Shown here: positions 11,417 through 22,474 of the stretch, in pieces | How positions within the stretch are numbered: the first letter of the stretch is position 1 | Layout: each line of letters opens with the position of its first letter | Assembly: GCA_014905825.1 (NCBI GenBank) | Contig: JACGCN010000001.1 | Span: 62,001-126,000 of the forward strand | Length of the DNA stretch: 64,000 nt | Reading direction: 5' to 3' | Source of the DNA: Lyophyllum atratum | Taxonomy: Eukaryota > Basidiomycota > Agaricomycetes > Agaricales > Lyophyllaceae | Notes under the pieces: model-generated | What the model was told of the DNA's origin: nothing | Database searches by the model: none | Seen by the model: the letters and a program-made list of their open reading frames with translations, nothing else | Made by a program: the position numbers and the translations under genes

Positions 11417-11632
11417 ATTTATCCTGTCAATAGTTCAACCTTCAAGCCGAAGTTCGACTTTCCAGATGAGACGCATACCGTTGGTACGACGGTCGGGTGC
11501 TTGAAGTTCAAGGGCTGGTCGGGAAGGAGGAGACGCGTTGTTTTCCTTTATTTATCCACGGTGGCTCTCCGACCTCTATCTCCTTCCCAATCCTCAGTAC
11601 ATTTCTGCACGTAAAAGCTTCCATCGTCGACA

Positions 11633-12067
11633 ATGAATTCGCCACCAGACCCAGGCTCTCCAATATCCACAGATACAGAGTCTCCACCCCCTGAGGAGAT
11701 CATTTCTCAGCCCTCGGACAACCCCCATTTCCTGAACATCGCTAGCCACATAACGCAGTCTCTGGTCAGTGGTGGGGCAAAACGTCGTCTTCCCGGGGGT
11801 TCTAGCTTTGGTGCATCTTCGTCCAATCGCGATCCGAAGTCAAGGCGGAGGGGCGATCTTGCACGGACAGGGGGAGCTGGGGGCGGCCTATGGGAAAGCA
11901 CGAAGGAGACCAAGCGAGAGGAGAGAGACCTTGTTGATCACCATGTCGTGGATTTTCTGAGAAAAGGTGCGTCCTTGCTATACTGGATTGAGGATGTGGA
12001 TTTGAACGTGGAGGCTACAGAGATAGGTGATCCTTTCCTGGAGACTCTTGTACAACGACACGCTTAG
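11633..12067 (+). CDS. Hypothetical Pro/Ser-rich nuclear-type protein
   Basis: Not recognised. The protein opens MNSPPDPGSPISTDTESPPP and contains a basic stretch (SNRDPKSRRRGDL) that could be a nuclear localisation signal. The tail is EERDLVDHHVVDFLRK. A 54-nt segment at 11967-12020 has good intron ends (gtgcgt...ctacag) and is divisible by three, so the frame stays open whether or not it is spliced. Splicing gives a C terminus reading LRKEIGDPFLETLVQRHA. The spliced product is about 126 aa and the unspliced one 144 aa. It is divergently arranged with the gene at 10862-11416. Confidence 0.5.
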   Translation: MNSPPDPGSPISTDTESPPPEEIISQPSDNPHFLNIASHITQSLVSGGAKRRLPGGSSFGASSSNRDPKSRRRGDLARTGGAGGGLWESTKETKREERDLVDHHVVDFLRKGASLLYWIEDVDLNVEATEIGDPFLETLVQRHA

Positions 12068-13101
12068 ACGCAGATTCTCCTTTACTTGGTGAGTACAGTC
12101 GTTTAAAATAAAATGTACACAGTGGGATAGATAATGTTTCCCTTCTTTTCAGCTTCAAGGCCTTACGATGATCACAGCCCGTGTACCATACCCCTGTAAG
12201 AATAACGAAACTGTGCCACTACTGCTGCAAAGGTCTCCCAAAGGAATACGCAAAATCCATGGAATGGTAAGCTCTCTTAATATGATATGCAATAAAGATC
12301 ATACGGAACACACCGCGGATGCTGCAACACGCGAACTATTCACGTCTTGACACCGAGGCAGGTGGCAAATGGCGGGCAAGCAGCTCCAGACAAAGTAATC
12401 GAAATGCTCAAACCGATCATATGTGAAGGTTTCGAATCGCGGGGTGGCTCTTCAGCTTCAGCAGTTGTAGAATGCGGGCTTCATTCCGGAGAAATGGTTG
12501 CTTTTCCCTAAGAGACAGCCATAATTTCTTTGGCGCAACGACCATCTCGGAGACTCGTTCTTTAAGATCCTGATGAGTCCGTAGGTCGCGACTCGCATAG
12601 CTCCCATAACCAAGCCCATCGCCGAAGTTCAGTGAAATCGTATTGTCCATGCTCTTGCAACGTAACGAGACTCGCACGGATCGTTGAGTGGTGCAGAGCA
12701 GATGTTTTAGAACACGCTACGTTGTTAAAGAGTTGAACTTGACGCCGACATTGCATACACCGATGATGGTTCTAGATATGCAGTGAGCAGACTCAGAACC
12801 TTCCTCGCCTGGATAAATGTTTCCAGTTATGATGAGTGTCTTACGTTGCTCATCTCTCCCAATCTTCAAGTTCATGATTGTTAGAGCCAGTTTCCCTGAA
12901 CTTACCAGTATACTGTGACCACACCTGCAAGAATATCAAGCCCGGCGTGGTCGTTTCGAAACAGTCGAATTCAATTGAGTGGTACTTAAGCTATACGATA
13001 ATGATACATATTAAATATCCTCCGTACATCCGAAAGCATAAAGCGGGTGGTACAACAAATGGTCCAGTGACGTGAACGGTGAAAAAGCGTTGAAACAGCA
13101 T
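12068..13101. other. Interval without a supportable gene
   Basis: About 1 kb between the orphan gene and the 3' end of the flippase. Two overlapping minus-strand frames around 12420-12750 (MRVSLRCKSMDNTISLNFGD and another) are short and mutually shifted. I could not splice them into a gene or name a family. Confidence 0.35.
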
Positions 13102-16100
13102 CTACTCGCTCTTCCTAGAAGAAGACAACTTCTTCCGCAGCCCCCGCTTCAGAGAGAACATATGTGATAACGTTTCCTTGCCCTTCCGCGACGTCGGCCG
13201 TGGCGGCTCTGGATTTGGTGGCTGTAGATTCCGACTACTCAGCCTTCGCTCCGAGAGGTTAGTCTGCATTCGTCGCATCGCCACCCCACCCTCCTCAGTT
13301 GCAAAGTCGAACCCGTGGTCAACGGACACAAGCCCAGTCGCCATGTCTGTCCGACTTGCTGCACGGACATCAACCGAGGGTCTCCGCATATCCAGCGAAG
13401 TAACACTGTCATTGAACCGTGATCGAGATGTTCGCCGTGAGGCTGATGAGGCTGGTCGGCGGAGGGTTTTAAGATGGGTAATTCGGGCGTCGTGCGCGAA
13501 GTCGCGGTGGGGTTCATATTTGCTGATCCAGCGCATAGTGTCGAGATCGTCAGGGGCAAAGCCAAATTTCCAAGCCTTTACAAGGAGACGGGGAGCCAGA
13601 GAGAGGAAGAAGGTTATAGGTATACAAAACCAGAAGTATGCTGACGTGAAGAGAAGGAAATAATTGCCGTAGAGTGACGTGACGGCATATCCGGGTGAGA
13701 TGAGGGAATATATGATCTGCGAGAAGTGGTCAGGTTTGGGCGACATGGCTTGAGGAGTGTGTGACTCACCGTGAAGATCCATACAACGACGATACCAATA
13801 AATACTGCAAAGAACACCCAGGCATTCCAGGCTGTTGCGCTGAACCCAGTGTAAATGTTGGCAACCATGACCGCAACTACCGCCATCGTCTGGAAGAAAC
13901 ATTTCAATTTTTGAGTGAAGACGAATCATGACACGATCACGTACCGTGGAGAACTCCTGAAGATTGATACCAAATCCATCGCTCCGAGAAGTCGGTGATG
14001 GAGCGTATGCATAGAGGATGATGAAAAAGATGATCGCAGACTGGAGCAGACTCATTAGATTGACTTCGAAGATCAGAAAGGGCACGCTCACTTGGTAAAG
14101 ACCATCGAACAAATAGACGAAGAACGATCTGAGCCCAAACCAGGTGCCGCGCCGTCCATAGTGATAAAGTTCCGGTACGTCCATCAAGATATGGTAGTCT
14201 GCATCGCCTGATTAGTAAAGAATACAATGTAGGCAAGGCAAAACCATTACCTAGGACGCGGTCGAACAAGCCAATACCAACCACAGGCGCGATTGTCCAG
14301 ACTGAGTTCCAGAACAGGATGTAGATGTAGTCAAACACACTGGGTGTTTATCAGCATAGGAACATAATAGTAAGGCCGGAGGGACTAACAAATTGGCACT
14401 CCATCCGTCGTAGATTTGGAACCACCATAGCACGCCGACGGGAACGACATTCTTGTAGAAGAAGTTCAAAATCCTATCATTGAGGTCAACAACTGTTCGG
14501 GTGGACATGAAACTTGAAAACCCCACATCGTCCCGTTGCGAGCATAAGACCAGTGTCCGTGAACAAGGAGGAGCTTCTTCAGGAACCGGAACTGCGACAA
14601 GTGCATAGTCAGCACAGCCAGACATAGCGTTGGAATCTCAACACACCTGTGCGATAGCGTAGTCCGAAGAATTGACGGCCTGTAAGCCTTCTTCGCCCGA
14701 GATTCCGACACCGACATCAGCAGCCTAATCATGCACCATATAAATACACATTTAAGAACGGTTCTGTTGTCCAACACATACCTGGATCATGCTGACGTCG
14801 TTCGCCCCATCGCCAATAGCTAACGTCATGACGCCTAGACCATCCTTGACCAGCCGCACCACAAGAGCCTTCTGAAGTGGGGATACACGACAGCAAATGA
14901 CACCCTCGCACATCGTCGCGAGCCGCAGGAGCGTACTTTTATTTTCTTCGTCCTCGAATGCCTGAAGAACCATATAAACAAATATCAAAAGGGAACGTGA
15001 ATAAACGCACATGAAGCAGCGCCGCTCCGTCAATGACCAATACGAACCCGCCCGGGCGGTCACCATTCTGTGACCCAACGATGGAAGAAACGCCGGTGTC
15101 GATGCGTTGCAGAGGTATGTTGTGGTCACGAGATGACGTCGAGGGTCGCGGAAGGTCGCCAGTGCCAAGACCGTTTTCAGGGAAGAATTTGTCGATGGCA
15201 TGGACCATTTGTTGATAGACCGTACGCCCTTCGTTGCCGCCGCGGATGATGATAATGTTTGAGTCGTTCGCGATGAGGTTAGTGCTCCGTCCGATGGCTG
15301 GTCAAGCGAGCTATTATTAGGAAGAGCCGTATGGGAACAGGAAAGAATGGCTCACCTATAGCAGTCTCGAGCTTATCTCCTGTAGCCACCCAAATCCTGA
15401 TGCCCGCCCTCTTGAGGTCGGCGATGGTCTCAGGAACACCGTCTTGTAGTCGATCCTCGATGGCGGTAGCTCCAAGAAGTCGCAGATCCTGTTCCAATTC
15501 ATTACACACCGCTTCGATCTTGTCTTCTCTGTCTTCAAGAGAGATAGACGCCTCGTGGTACCGGTCGCTCCAAGCCCGATAATCATCCTCTATTTGTCAC
15601 CGAAGTCAGGACAATGATCATGGCTTCAGCAAACATTACTCACCAGCAATAACCTTATAAGCCAGCGTAAGCGTCCTGAGCCCATTATTCGCAAACTCGC
15701 TCAGATGTGCCTCCGTCTCCGCCATAAGATCGCGCTCGCTGTCCTTCAGCCGCTGGAACACAATATTATCCGCTCCCTTCGTGAGCAAAAACAGCCTCCC
15801 GTCCTCCCCGCCCAGCTTGCGCAACACCACGCTCATCCTCTTCCTCGCGCTTGTGAACTCCAAGATATTCAGCAGCTCGTACTTCTCCACATCCGGGGAC
15901 GACGACGGCGTGCGCAGCGAAAGTATCTCCTTGTCCCGCCCACAAAAGACGAACCCGACGTCCGCTGCGGCTTGAACCAGTGCCGCCTCATCAGGGGATT
16001 GGGCTTTGTATTCGATCTCGCCTGTCACAGGATCGACAGATGTGAGGACCGTGTGGCAGAGGGCCAGGACGGTGAAGAAGCCGTTGAGTAGGCGGGAGTG

Positions 16101-18166
16101 AGGTGCATTCTCAGATTCGGGGTCGGCGTTGACCGCGTCCTCGAGGTCTTGAGTCAGAAACGCGTCTCTGAATTTTATGGGAGTTTCCTTCGCCTTCTTT
16201 TCCGCTACTTTGGCCACATCCTGAGCAGGGCCCTGGGGTTCAATGGCGAGGTTAGAGGTGGAAGATTGGGCAGCGGCCCAAAGATCTATATTTACAGCCA
16301 CGGGTTCAATGTTGGTCTCGCTGTTGATGGACGCGGGCTTGACATTCTCCACGATATCCTCGCCATCCGCCATGTCCGCATCGCCTCTATATGCGCGACC
16401 CTCCGATCGAACACTGGCGGAACATCATAGAGTTCTGGGTACACACGTCCATCAGTCAAAGAATATTCACGTGGCATGTGAAACGAAGAATCCCAGAACC
16501 GGGTCATACCTGTGTGAGAGTCCCCGTCTTATCTGAGAATATATACTCGATCTGCCCCAAGTCGTCTGATAGATTCCAGGAGCGGCAGACAGTAGCTTGT
16601 CCGGTCTTCTCGTACCATATGTCGGCGTCAAAGTAGATGAATGCGGCTTGACAGGTGCGAACGAACTCTATCGATATGTATAGCGAGATGGGAACGATGG
16701 TCTGGAATCTGTTTTTTGAGTCTGTCAGAATCGTGCGTAGGCATGGAAGATGTCAGGAAGGACCCACGTAAGGAGGGAGTAAGCCCAGGTGATGAGGCCA
16801 TTGATACGGGGATTGTCGTCGCTCAAGTCGGCGCCATAGAGCCAAGGGGCTCCCAGAGGTAAGTACTTCACTTGGAGAAGGGAATCGGCAATCGCGCAGC
16901 AGATTGCTAGGGCCCCCAGTATAATGAGATTGATAAAACTGTGGAATCGCGTTAAATCATGCAATGCCCGGATAAAACGTTGAGAGAAAACTCACACTTG
17001 AGGATTCATCTGCCGCTCGACTTTGCTGCGCTTACTTGGGGTACCTCCAGAATTCAACACGATTTTGGTGTCCAAGCCGGTGAACATGACGACGCCGATT
17101 GCCCAGCGCGTATTTCTGAGCACCGTCCCGCGCAAAAGGGTCATTGAGAGATCGACGGGCGACGTCTCTCCATTGACTTCAACGTTGGCCTGGAGTCGGT
17201 ACATGTCGGTATCAGGCCGATCGCAGTTGACACGGAACGAGTTCTGCCTGTCCGCACATCTTGCGGCATCTCGTAAGTGGGAGAGTGGAGGAACAGCGTG
17301 GCGGGATTTGAGGTTGGTCTCGCCGTCGAGATTCTTGGTCTCCACGAAAGCGACATCCTCCTCCTCCGACGTTGCACATATCATGATGTCGGCCGGGATT
17401 GGCTCGCCGTCCATGATCTTCACGAAATCCCCAACATTCAGATCCTCCCATAGAACTCTCTTCCAACGAGGTTTTGGCCCTCTACTCTTCTCGTTTTCAT
17501 CCTCCGGCGAAACTTCGTCCAACTCCGAATCTGAATCATCGTCCGCAGTTGAACTTGGCTTGGGAGCTCGACGCCGTGGGCGTCCTATACCCCGGATGAA
17601 AGTTTTGCTCTTCGCCTCCATTGCGTTCGTGTTCTTCCACTCCCCACCCACTAACACCTTCACCGAACTGTGATTGACCCGCTTGTCCGATTCATGCCTT
17701 TTTACATCTTCGTATCCATCTTTGAGGGCCGTGACAGTGAGAATGATGATCAACGGTAGGATGACAACTCCTGGAGATATTGTCGAGAACTTGGGAACGA
17801 ATTGGAGGACCGATATCCCGAGAAAGAATCTAAAGTCGAAATGAAGGGTCAGAAAAGCTAAAACTAGGTAAAAGCTGTGCAGTCTACTCACAAGTTAGCC
17901 ACACGCCTGAATTGCTCTAGTAGGTTTCGTGGAAGGAACGTTATGACGGTATATTTCGAAGTGATGACCTGGTTGCTCGTGTAGACATGCTCGGGTTTGG
18001 GTTTGCCCTTGGGATCGATATAGTGAGCTGGGATGTGTTCGTTTACAAAAATCGTCCGAGGTGGTCCCGGTTCTCGTTTCCGTGAGAAAAGCGACTCGAC
18101 GTTGAAGGCGACTGCTCGAGCGTACCAGCTTTGAGCGGGCTTGCCGTTAGCCTTGGTGGTCGCCAT
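13102..18166 (-). CDS. P4-ATPase (phospholipid flippase), complete
   Basis: Full-length type IV P-type ATPase, Dnf1/Dnf2-like, expected at plasma membrane or endosomes with a Cdc50-type partner. The start is the ATG at 18166 ([15 protein letters not shown]). Landmarks in order: [25 protein letters not shown] and [15 protein letters not shown]; the actuator [11 protein letters not shown]; the phosphorylation site [10 protein letters not shown] near 16520; [51 protein letters not shown] near 14800. Membrane segments then run from [17 protein letters not shown] to [20 protein letters not shown]. The C-terminal tail is Ser/Arg-rich ([26 protein letters not shown]) and ends at 13102, a plausible target of flippase kinases. 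More than ten short introns were inferred, and all catalytic motifs are intact. Confidence 0.95.
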
Positions 18167-19072
18167 GATCAAGGACGTGGCAGCAGCGAAGAAGGCGACT
18201 GGGGTCAGGTAAGATCATTAGGCAGAAATCAATCATAGTTGCTCGGCAAGATGCCCCGATGTTCTGTTCAGGCGACGCGTCCTCGATGATTCATCTCGTC
18301 CTAATTGATTTATCACTGCATCATGTGGGACTTAGACGGCCGCGGACGCCGGTGACAAATGATCAGATTCAAAGGTCACTTGGCTGAGCCGTTCTCGGGA
18401 CCAAGTGGCTGTAAGTGCCTCCGGAGGCCACTTTACGGCCGTGGTTCGTATCTAGTGTGGGTGGTACAGGCCCAGTGGGTACAACTTGTTTTCTGCTTCT
18501 TTGGACTGACAAAATGTCGTATCGGTTCTCAGGGTGAACCGAGTTTCGAACACGGCGAGTACCCTGAGCGCTGGGTGACGGGCTGTGCACACATATGCGG
18601 GCGGTTTCAGAGGTTTCAGAGAAGAAGAAGTCAGGCAGCCAGGATCCCAACTTCTATCTCCACGGTTGACATACCTGATATGATGCCTTCATAATCATGC
18701 GTACTTGAGGGGCCAATTGTCAGGGTTAACGCTCTGCTCAACCTGCAGTGTGCACGCTGCAGCGGAACATTCTTGGCCAGATCGATCGGTGACAAACCAT
18801 ATATTGCGTAACCTCTATCACATTTCAAATTTGAGATCTCCTCAAATCTCCTCCACTGCGAGGGTTGATTTGGTTGAAGGTTTTTTTGTGCCAACGCGTA
18901 GGTCTTTTCTGACGCTACTGAACGGACCCTTAACAAATTTCGTGACTTTTTTTGGTGAGTCACAACTGGATCCACGCCGCATCATCCTTCCTCGCCATGA
19001 TAAGGAGCATCCTAGCGCAACTTTTCAACGAGCGGCCTCATCCTGGACACTTCTGGCCGATGTAATGTCACG
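18167..19072. other. Flippase upstream region
   Basis: About 900 bases containing the promoter of the minus-strand flippase. Overlapping frames on both strands have no recognisable protein. No repeat seen. Confidence 0.4.
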
Positions 19073-19075
19073 TCG

Positions 19076-19375
19076 CTAGCTATCTAGCGGGATTAGAATA
19101 CGGTCACTGATCCATTGCCACCTGCTGTATGGATCTATGACGCACATGGCAAGCCATTTCTGGGCAACATACGCCACCAGATATACAAGCGATATTGACC
19201 AAGCCTCATCTTCACTACCGCGGGGACTCTGATCAATCTTATCCCTCGTCGACGACGTGCTCGAGCGCTTAGTAGGAGGCTGCCGTGGATTTCGACAATT
19301 GCGTTTCTCCGATTCGGACGCCATTAGATGCCATCTCGCTGATGGACTTCGATGCGACTGGACATGAGACAGCAT
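19076..19375 (-). CDS. Possible small orphan protein, 99 aa
   Basis: Single-exon frame opening MLSHVQSHRSPSARW with a second ATG giving MASESEKRNCRNPRQ. A polar Ser/Thr/Arg-rich first half is followed by a hydrophobic segment SISLVYLVAYVAQKWLAMCV that could span a membrane, and the end is SDRILIPLDS. No family recognised. It is short enough to be a chance frame. Confidence 0.25.
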   Translation of the reverse strand: MLSHVQSHRSPSARWHLMASESEKRNCRNPRQPPTKRSSTSSTRDKIDQSPRGSEDEAWSISLVYLVAYVAQKWLAMCVIDPYSRWQWISDRILIPLDS

Positions 19376-19680
19376 GACGTGTGTCTTGCCTTACTATCTA
19401 TAATTATCATTTGTGTCGAGGTTACGCTGTGCGCTTTAGGGGCGGATGCGTGCCTGTGCCAGGGCATGGCGGGGCCCCGCATATTAATGCACCGTGGCAT
19501 TATATAGCGCCTGGGGGGGGGGGGGGGGGTGCTACATCAAAGCTTGGCCCAAATCTCCATGTAACGCGTTCTAATTGACGAGTTTGAATAGATGTGCTGA
19601 TTGCCCGAGCTCTCAGACCAAAGCGCGATACTCGAATGGCTATCTGATACACGAAAGTGCTTTAGCTCATGCATCGTACC
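19376..19680. other. Spacer with a 17-base G run
   Basis: About 300 bases. A homopolymer of 17 G lies at 19513-19529. Such a run can form a G-quadruplex and is also prone to length error in sequencing. Nothing else seen. Confidence 0.6.
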
Positions 19681-20950
19681 TTAACAAACATCAAGAACCT
19701 CCTTCTTCACATCCAGCTTCCCAAATATTCCAAAGCTGCGCTCATTGTCGTTGCTCTTCCAATTCTGATCATCGTACTCGAAAGCATAAACCGACACCTT
19801 TGTGTTATCCCGAGAAGCGCAATTTATGTTGGCGAGCGCCTGGCGCTCAGCCGAAAGAGAAGCATCGGTTCCCTGAGCTGATCCACGCGACGGCCAGCCC
19901 GTCCTTGGAATGCAGTACTTAAGTGCCAGCGGTAGGAATACGTATATCTGGAACGCACTCTGTGATGATGATATCTTTCCCCGGACACGCTGCTTTGAGG
20001 GCAGGAACAACGACTTTCATAACGAAATTCCCCGCATCTCCTGGGGCGACCTTACCGTCGTAGAATGCACTTCGTTTGGTGAGATGACGATCAGGGCGGT
20101 GGCGTAGAAGGATGAAAATTGCACATACTGCGCATTGGCTGCAACGAAGTCTGTATCGCAAAGGTGCGGACTGTTCCTGATGGCTACCCAGGTGTGGGCA
20201 GTAGATATCCTCGTGGATACACCAGCCTTCCTCAAATAGTCTGTGATTTATTTCAATTTTGATCTGACTGGGACAGAGACCTAAGGAATTGCACACCACG
20301 CGCTCGATCCACCTCGGCGATGACGGCGGAAGGGTTATCATTGACCTAAGTATATCATCCGTTCGTGAACTCTTATTTCATGGAGACCATCAACACTTAC
20401 CTCGTTTCCTATTGTAAGGCCGACGTACCGACCTGGCCCATACTTGGCGTATGCATTGCGAAATGACTTTAGGCCTTCACTAGCACAGAAGTGTGATGTG
20501 AGAAATCATATTCGAGCCAAAAGAAAGCGATGACATACTTTGTCGCAGCAATGCTTGACGCAATATTACCCTCAACAAAGAAAATGTTAGGCTAGAGCGA
20601 CCAGGATAGCCAACTTGTCCATACCGAGATATAAATACCCGCCAGAACCGTGAGTCCTTCTGCAGCTGCCGCTCCAGAAGCTCGGTTGAAGGCATCGCAG
20701 TCGGACCCAAGGATTCTAAGCGAAGGAAATCCAGCGGCTTTAATATTTTTTGCAAGGTCGTTCCACTAACACACGATGGATTGAAGGTAGTACAACAGGA
20801 TAATCTGTGGGTACTGACCTGTGCTTGTGTTCTGCAAGTGTAGGCGGAGGTCCCGCCATTGCTGTTAGACACAGTTATGCCAGCGAAATGGTTCACAGCC
20901 AGAACATGAGTGGAGAAGATAGTAAGCAGGCACAGGATAACTCGATTCAT
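19681..20950 (-). CDS. Glycoside hydrolase family 17, secreted beta-1,3-glucanase
   Basis: Extracellular or wall-bound enzyme acting on beta-1,3-glucan. The start at 20950 gives a signal peptide MNRVILCLLTIFSTHVLA, then NHFAGITVSNSNGG and WNDLAKNIKAAGFPSLRILG. The catalytic acid is in VGLTIGNEVNDNPSAV (GNE), and the nucleophile is in ITETGWPSRG. That last motif is made by a 57-nt intron (donor gtgcgt, acceptor ccaag) whose ends split the glutamate codon. The C-terminal part contains SVYAFEYDDQ and FGIFGKLDVKKEVLDVC, and the frame stops at 19681. It has about six introns, is about 300 aa, and has no GPI-anchor tail. Family assignment is firm; hydrolase versus transglycosylase activity cannot be decided here. 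Confidence 0.9.
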
Positions 20951-20998
20951 GGCGAGCGTTTTGGAGTGGCAGAAGGACTAAGATGCCAACATTCATGG

Positions 20999-21007
20999 TC
21001 TTATATC
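20999..21007 (-). promoter_or_regulatory. TATA-like element for the GH17 gene
   Basis: On the minus strand the sequence reads gatataaga about 50 bases upstream of the GH17 start codon at 20950. Position and sequence fit a fungal TATA box with a short leader. This is inference from sequence only. Confidence 0.45.
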
Positions 21008-21640
21008 ATTGCAGATAAGGGCGTCTTCAATGTCCATGGGCCTTGGGGCTCGGAAGCTAGATACGATATGCTCTTTCGAGCTTGTCCACGAGAAGTCAAC
21101 ACCATGCGGCGGAAACGAAGCCCTCAAACTCCGGAAGCCTCGGACGTGCGCTTGAAAGACGAGATATCCATGGACAGTGGTGCATAGCCTGAGATGGACT
21201 GTTGAATTTGGGACTCTACCTCCGAAGTGTCGAGGTAGAGTCCCATCTACGAGAGATATTGAATTAGGCAGATTTAGTGCCCAGGGCATCGAAGCAGAAA
21301 TCGAGGACACCTACCACCAGGGCGAGGGCACCTTCCACCATGAGAGGGTGTCGAAGCTCTGACTGCGGAAACGATGGACCCCGCGGCGCGTATATTCTCC
21401 TGGTGCGGATGAACAAAATCTTTTGAAACCTCGGCATCTCGTTCACATCGTCTGGAGAGAAGACCTTCCTGGTTGAAGAGCGGATGGACCCGTGGAGAGG
21501 ATTTGCGAACCATAGAGCCGTGCTGCGACAGAAGGACTACTTGTTTGAATTGCAAGAGTTCCAAGGACGAGAGACCCAAGCTTTTTTGTCACCAATGTTA
21601 TATTAAAGATCTAGAGCCAGTCATAATCCGTCATTAATGA
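21008..21640. other. Intergenic region with a perfect hairpin
   Basis: About 630 bases upstream of GH17 and downstream of the small basic protein gene. Short minus-strand frames are not convincing. A strong inverted repeat is listed separately. Confidence 0.4.
21209..21245. repeat. Perfect inverted repeat, 14-bp arms, 9-base loop
   Basis: The left arm tgggactctacctc (21209-21222) is the exact reverse complement of the right arm gaggtagagtccca (21232-21245), separated by nine bases. It lies about 260 bases upstream of the GH17 start. A transcript across it would form a stable stem. It could be a palindromic binding site, an RNA hairpin or a relic of a small inverted-repeat element. Confidence 0.85.
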
Positions 21641-22127
21641 TCAAAGGAGTATGTCTTCAGCGTAGTCCAGCGCGGCCTGGTGAAGCGTTCCTCGTCGATT
21701 GAGTACTTCCTGAACCTGCAATTGTTTTCCGGACCACACGTGTTTAACACATCCGCAGCGCATGGTTTGGATATCACGGCCTTCAAGACAGCTGTACGGA
21801 GGTTTATGAGCCAACATAATGCGGCCATGGAAGTGGGTGTTCACATACCTTTCTCTTCTTCACAGGCATAGAAACATCTAACCCGGAATCCACATCTTGA
21901 GCCGCAGAAGATTCTACCTCTCCATCACGTTTGGGCTTTCGACCGACGGAACTCTTCTGCGGAGGCTTCACCGCCGGCTCGAAATACAATGGAATTTTCG
22001 TGACCACTCGGATATCCCGACCCGTTTTGCTTTTCTTGTATGTAACCTGTACGTCATACCCAATGATTCGGAGATCCTCCTCGGTCAGTGGTTTATCCCT
22101 TCGCGGTCGTCTACGTGGACGGTACAT
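21641..22127 (-). CDS. Small basic conserved-looking orphan protein, ~118 aa
   Basis: Not recognised. The start at 22127 gives MYRPRRRPRRDKPLTEEDLR, an arginine-rich N terminus. Next come IIGYDVQVTYKKSKTGRDIR and VVTKIPLYFEPAVKPPQKSS, then a linker with GRKPKRDGEVESSAAQD and a second basic patch SMPVKKRK. A 133-nt phase-0 intron (21716-21848, gtatgtg...ttgcag) joins the last exon VQEVLNRRGTLHQAALDYAE, and the frame stops at 21641. The intron cleanly connects two frames of matching composition, which argues for a real gene. The basic patches suggest a nuclear or nucleic-acid-binding protein (inference). The actin-like gene lies divergently about 350 bases away. Confidence 0.65.
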
Positions 22128-22474
22128 GGTGTTGTATCCTGGACGTGCTGGCAAGGTATGTCTTTAAGTAGATCAATCTAGGCGGATTCAGACTCCGAGT
22201 CCGTGACCCTGTCTGCCAGCTCCTCGGCCTCCTCCGAGTCGGAATTAGCCCTTATGATGCTTTCCGTTGGTGCAGTCAACCTGCCTTCTCCTGGACTGAA
22301 GCCTCAAAGACATTTGCTGAAGATGTCAGTCATGTCATTGAACAAGCGAGCTGTCAGCACTCCAGTGACAACTGGAGACGTCAAGTGACGACGTTTACCC
22401 GTAACCAGGTGTAGTCTACACGGATTCTAGCCGCGTGCATCGAACCACAGAGGTCGTGGTAGGTCAAGAGCAAC
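22128..22474. other. Shared promoter interval
   Basis: About 350 bases between divergently transcribed genes (small basic protein and actin-like gene). It should hold both promoters. No clear TATA box or repeat noted. Confidence 0.4.

Noticed and set aside
10935..11504. 189-codon plus-strand frame
   Set aside because: Antisense to the 184-aa frame at 10862-11416, which has better protein composition; Ser/Arg-rich shadow.
20993..21579. Overlapping minus-strand frames upstream of GH17
   Set aside because: They share no consistent frame, contain the hairpin, and show no family features.
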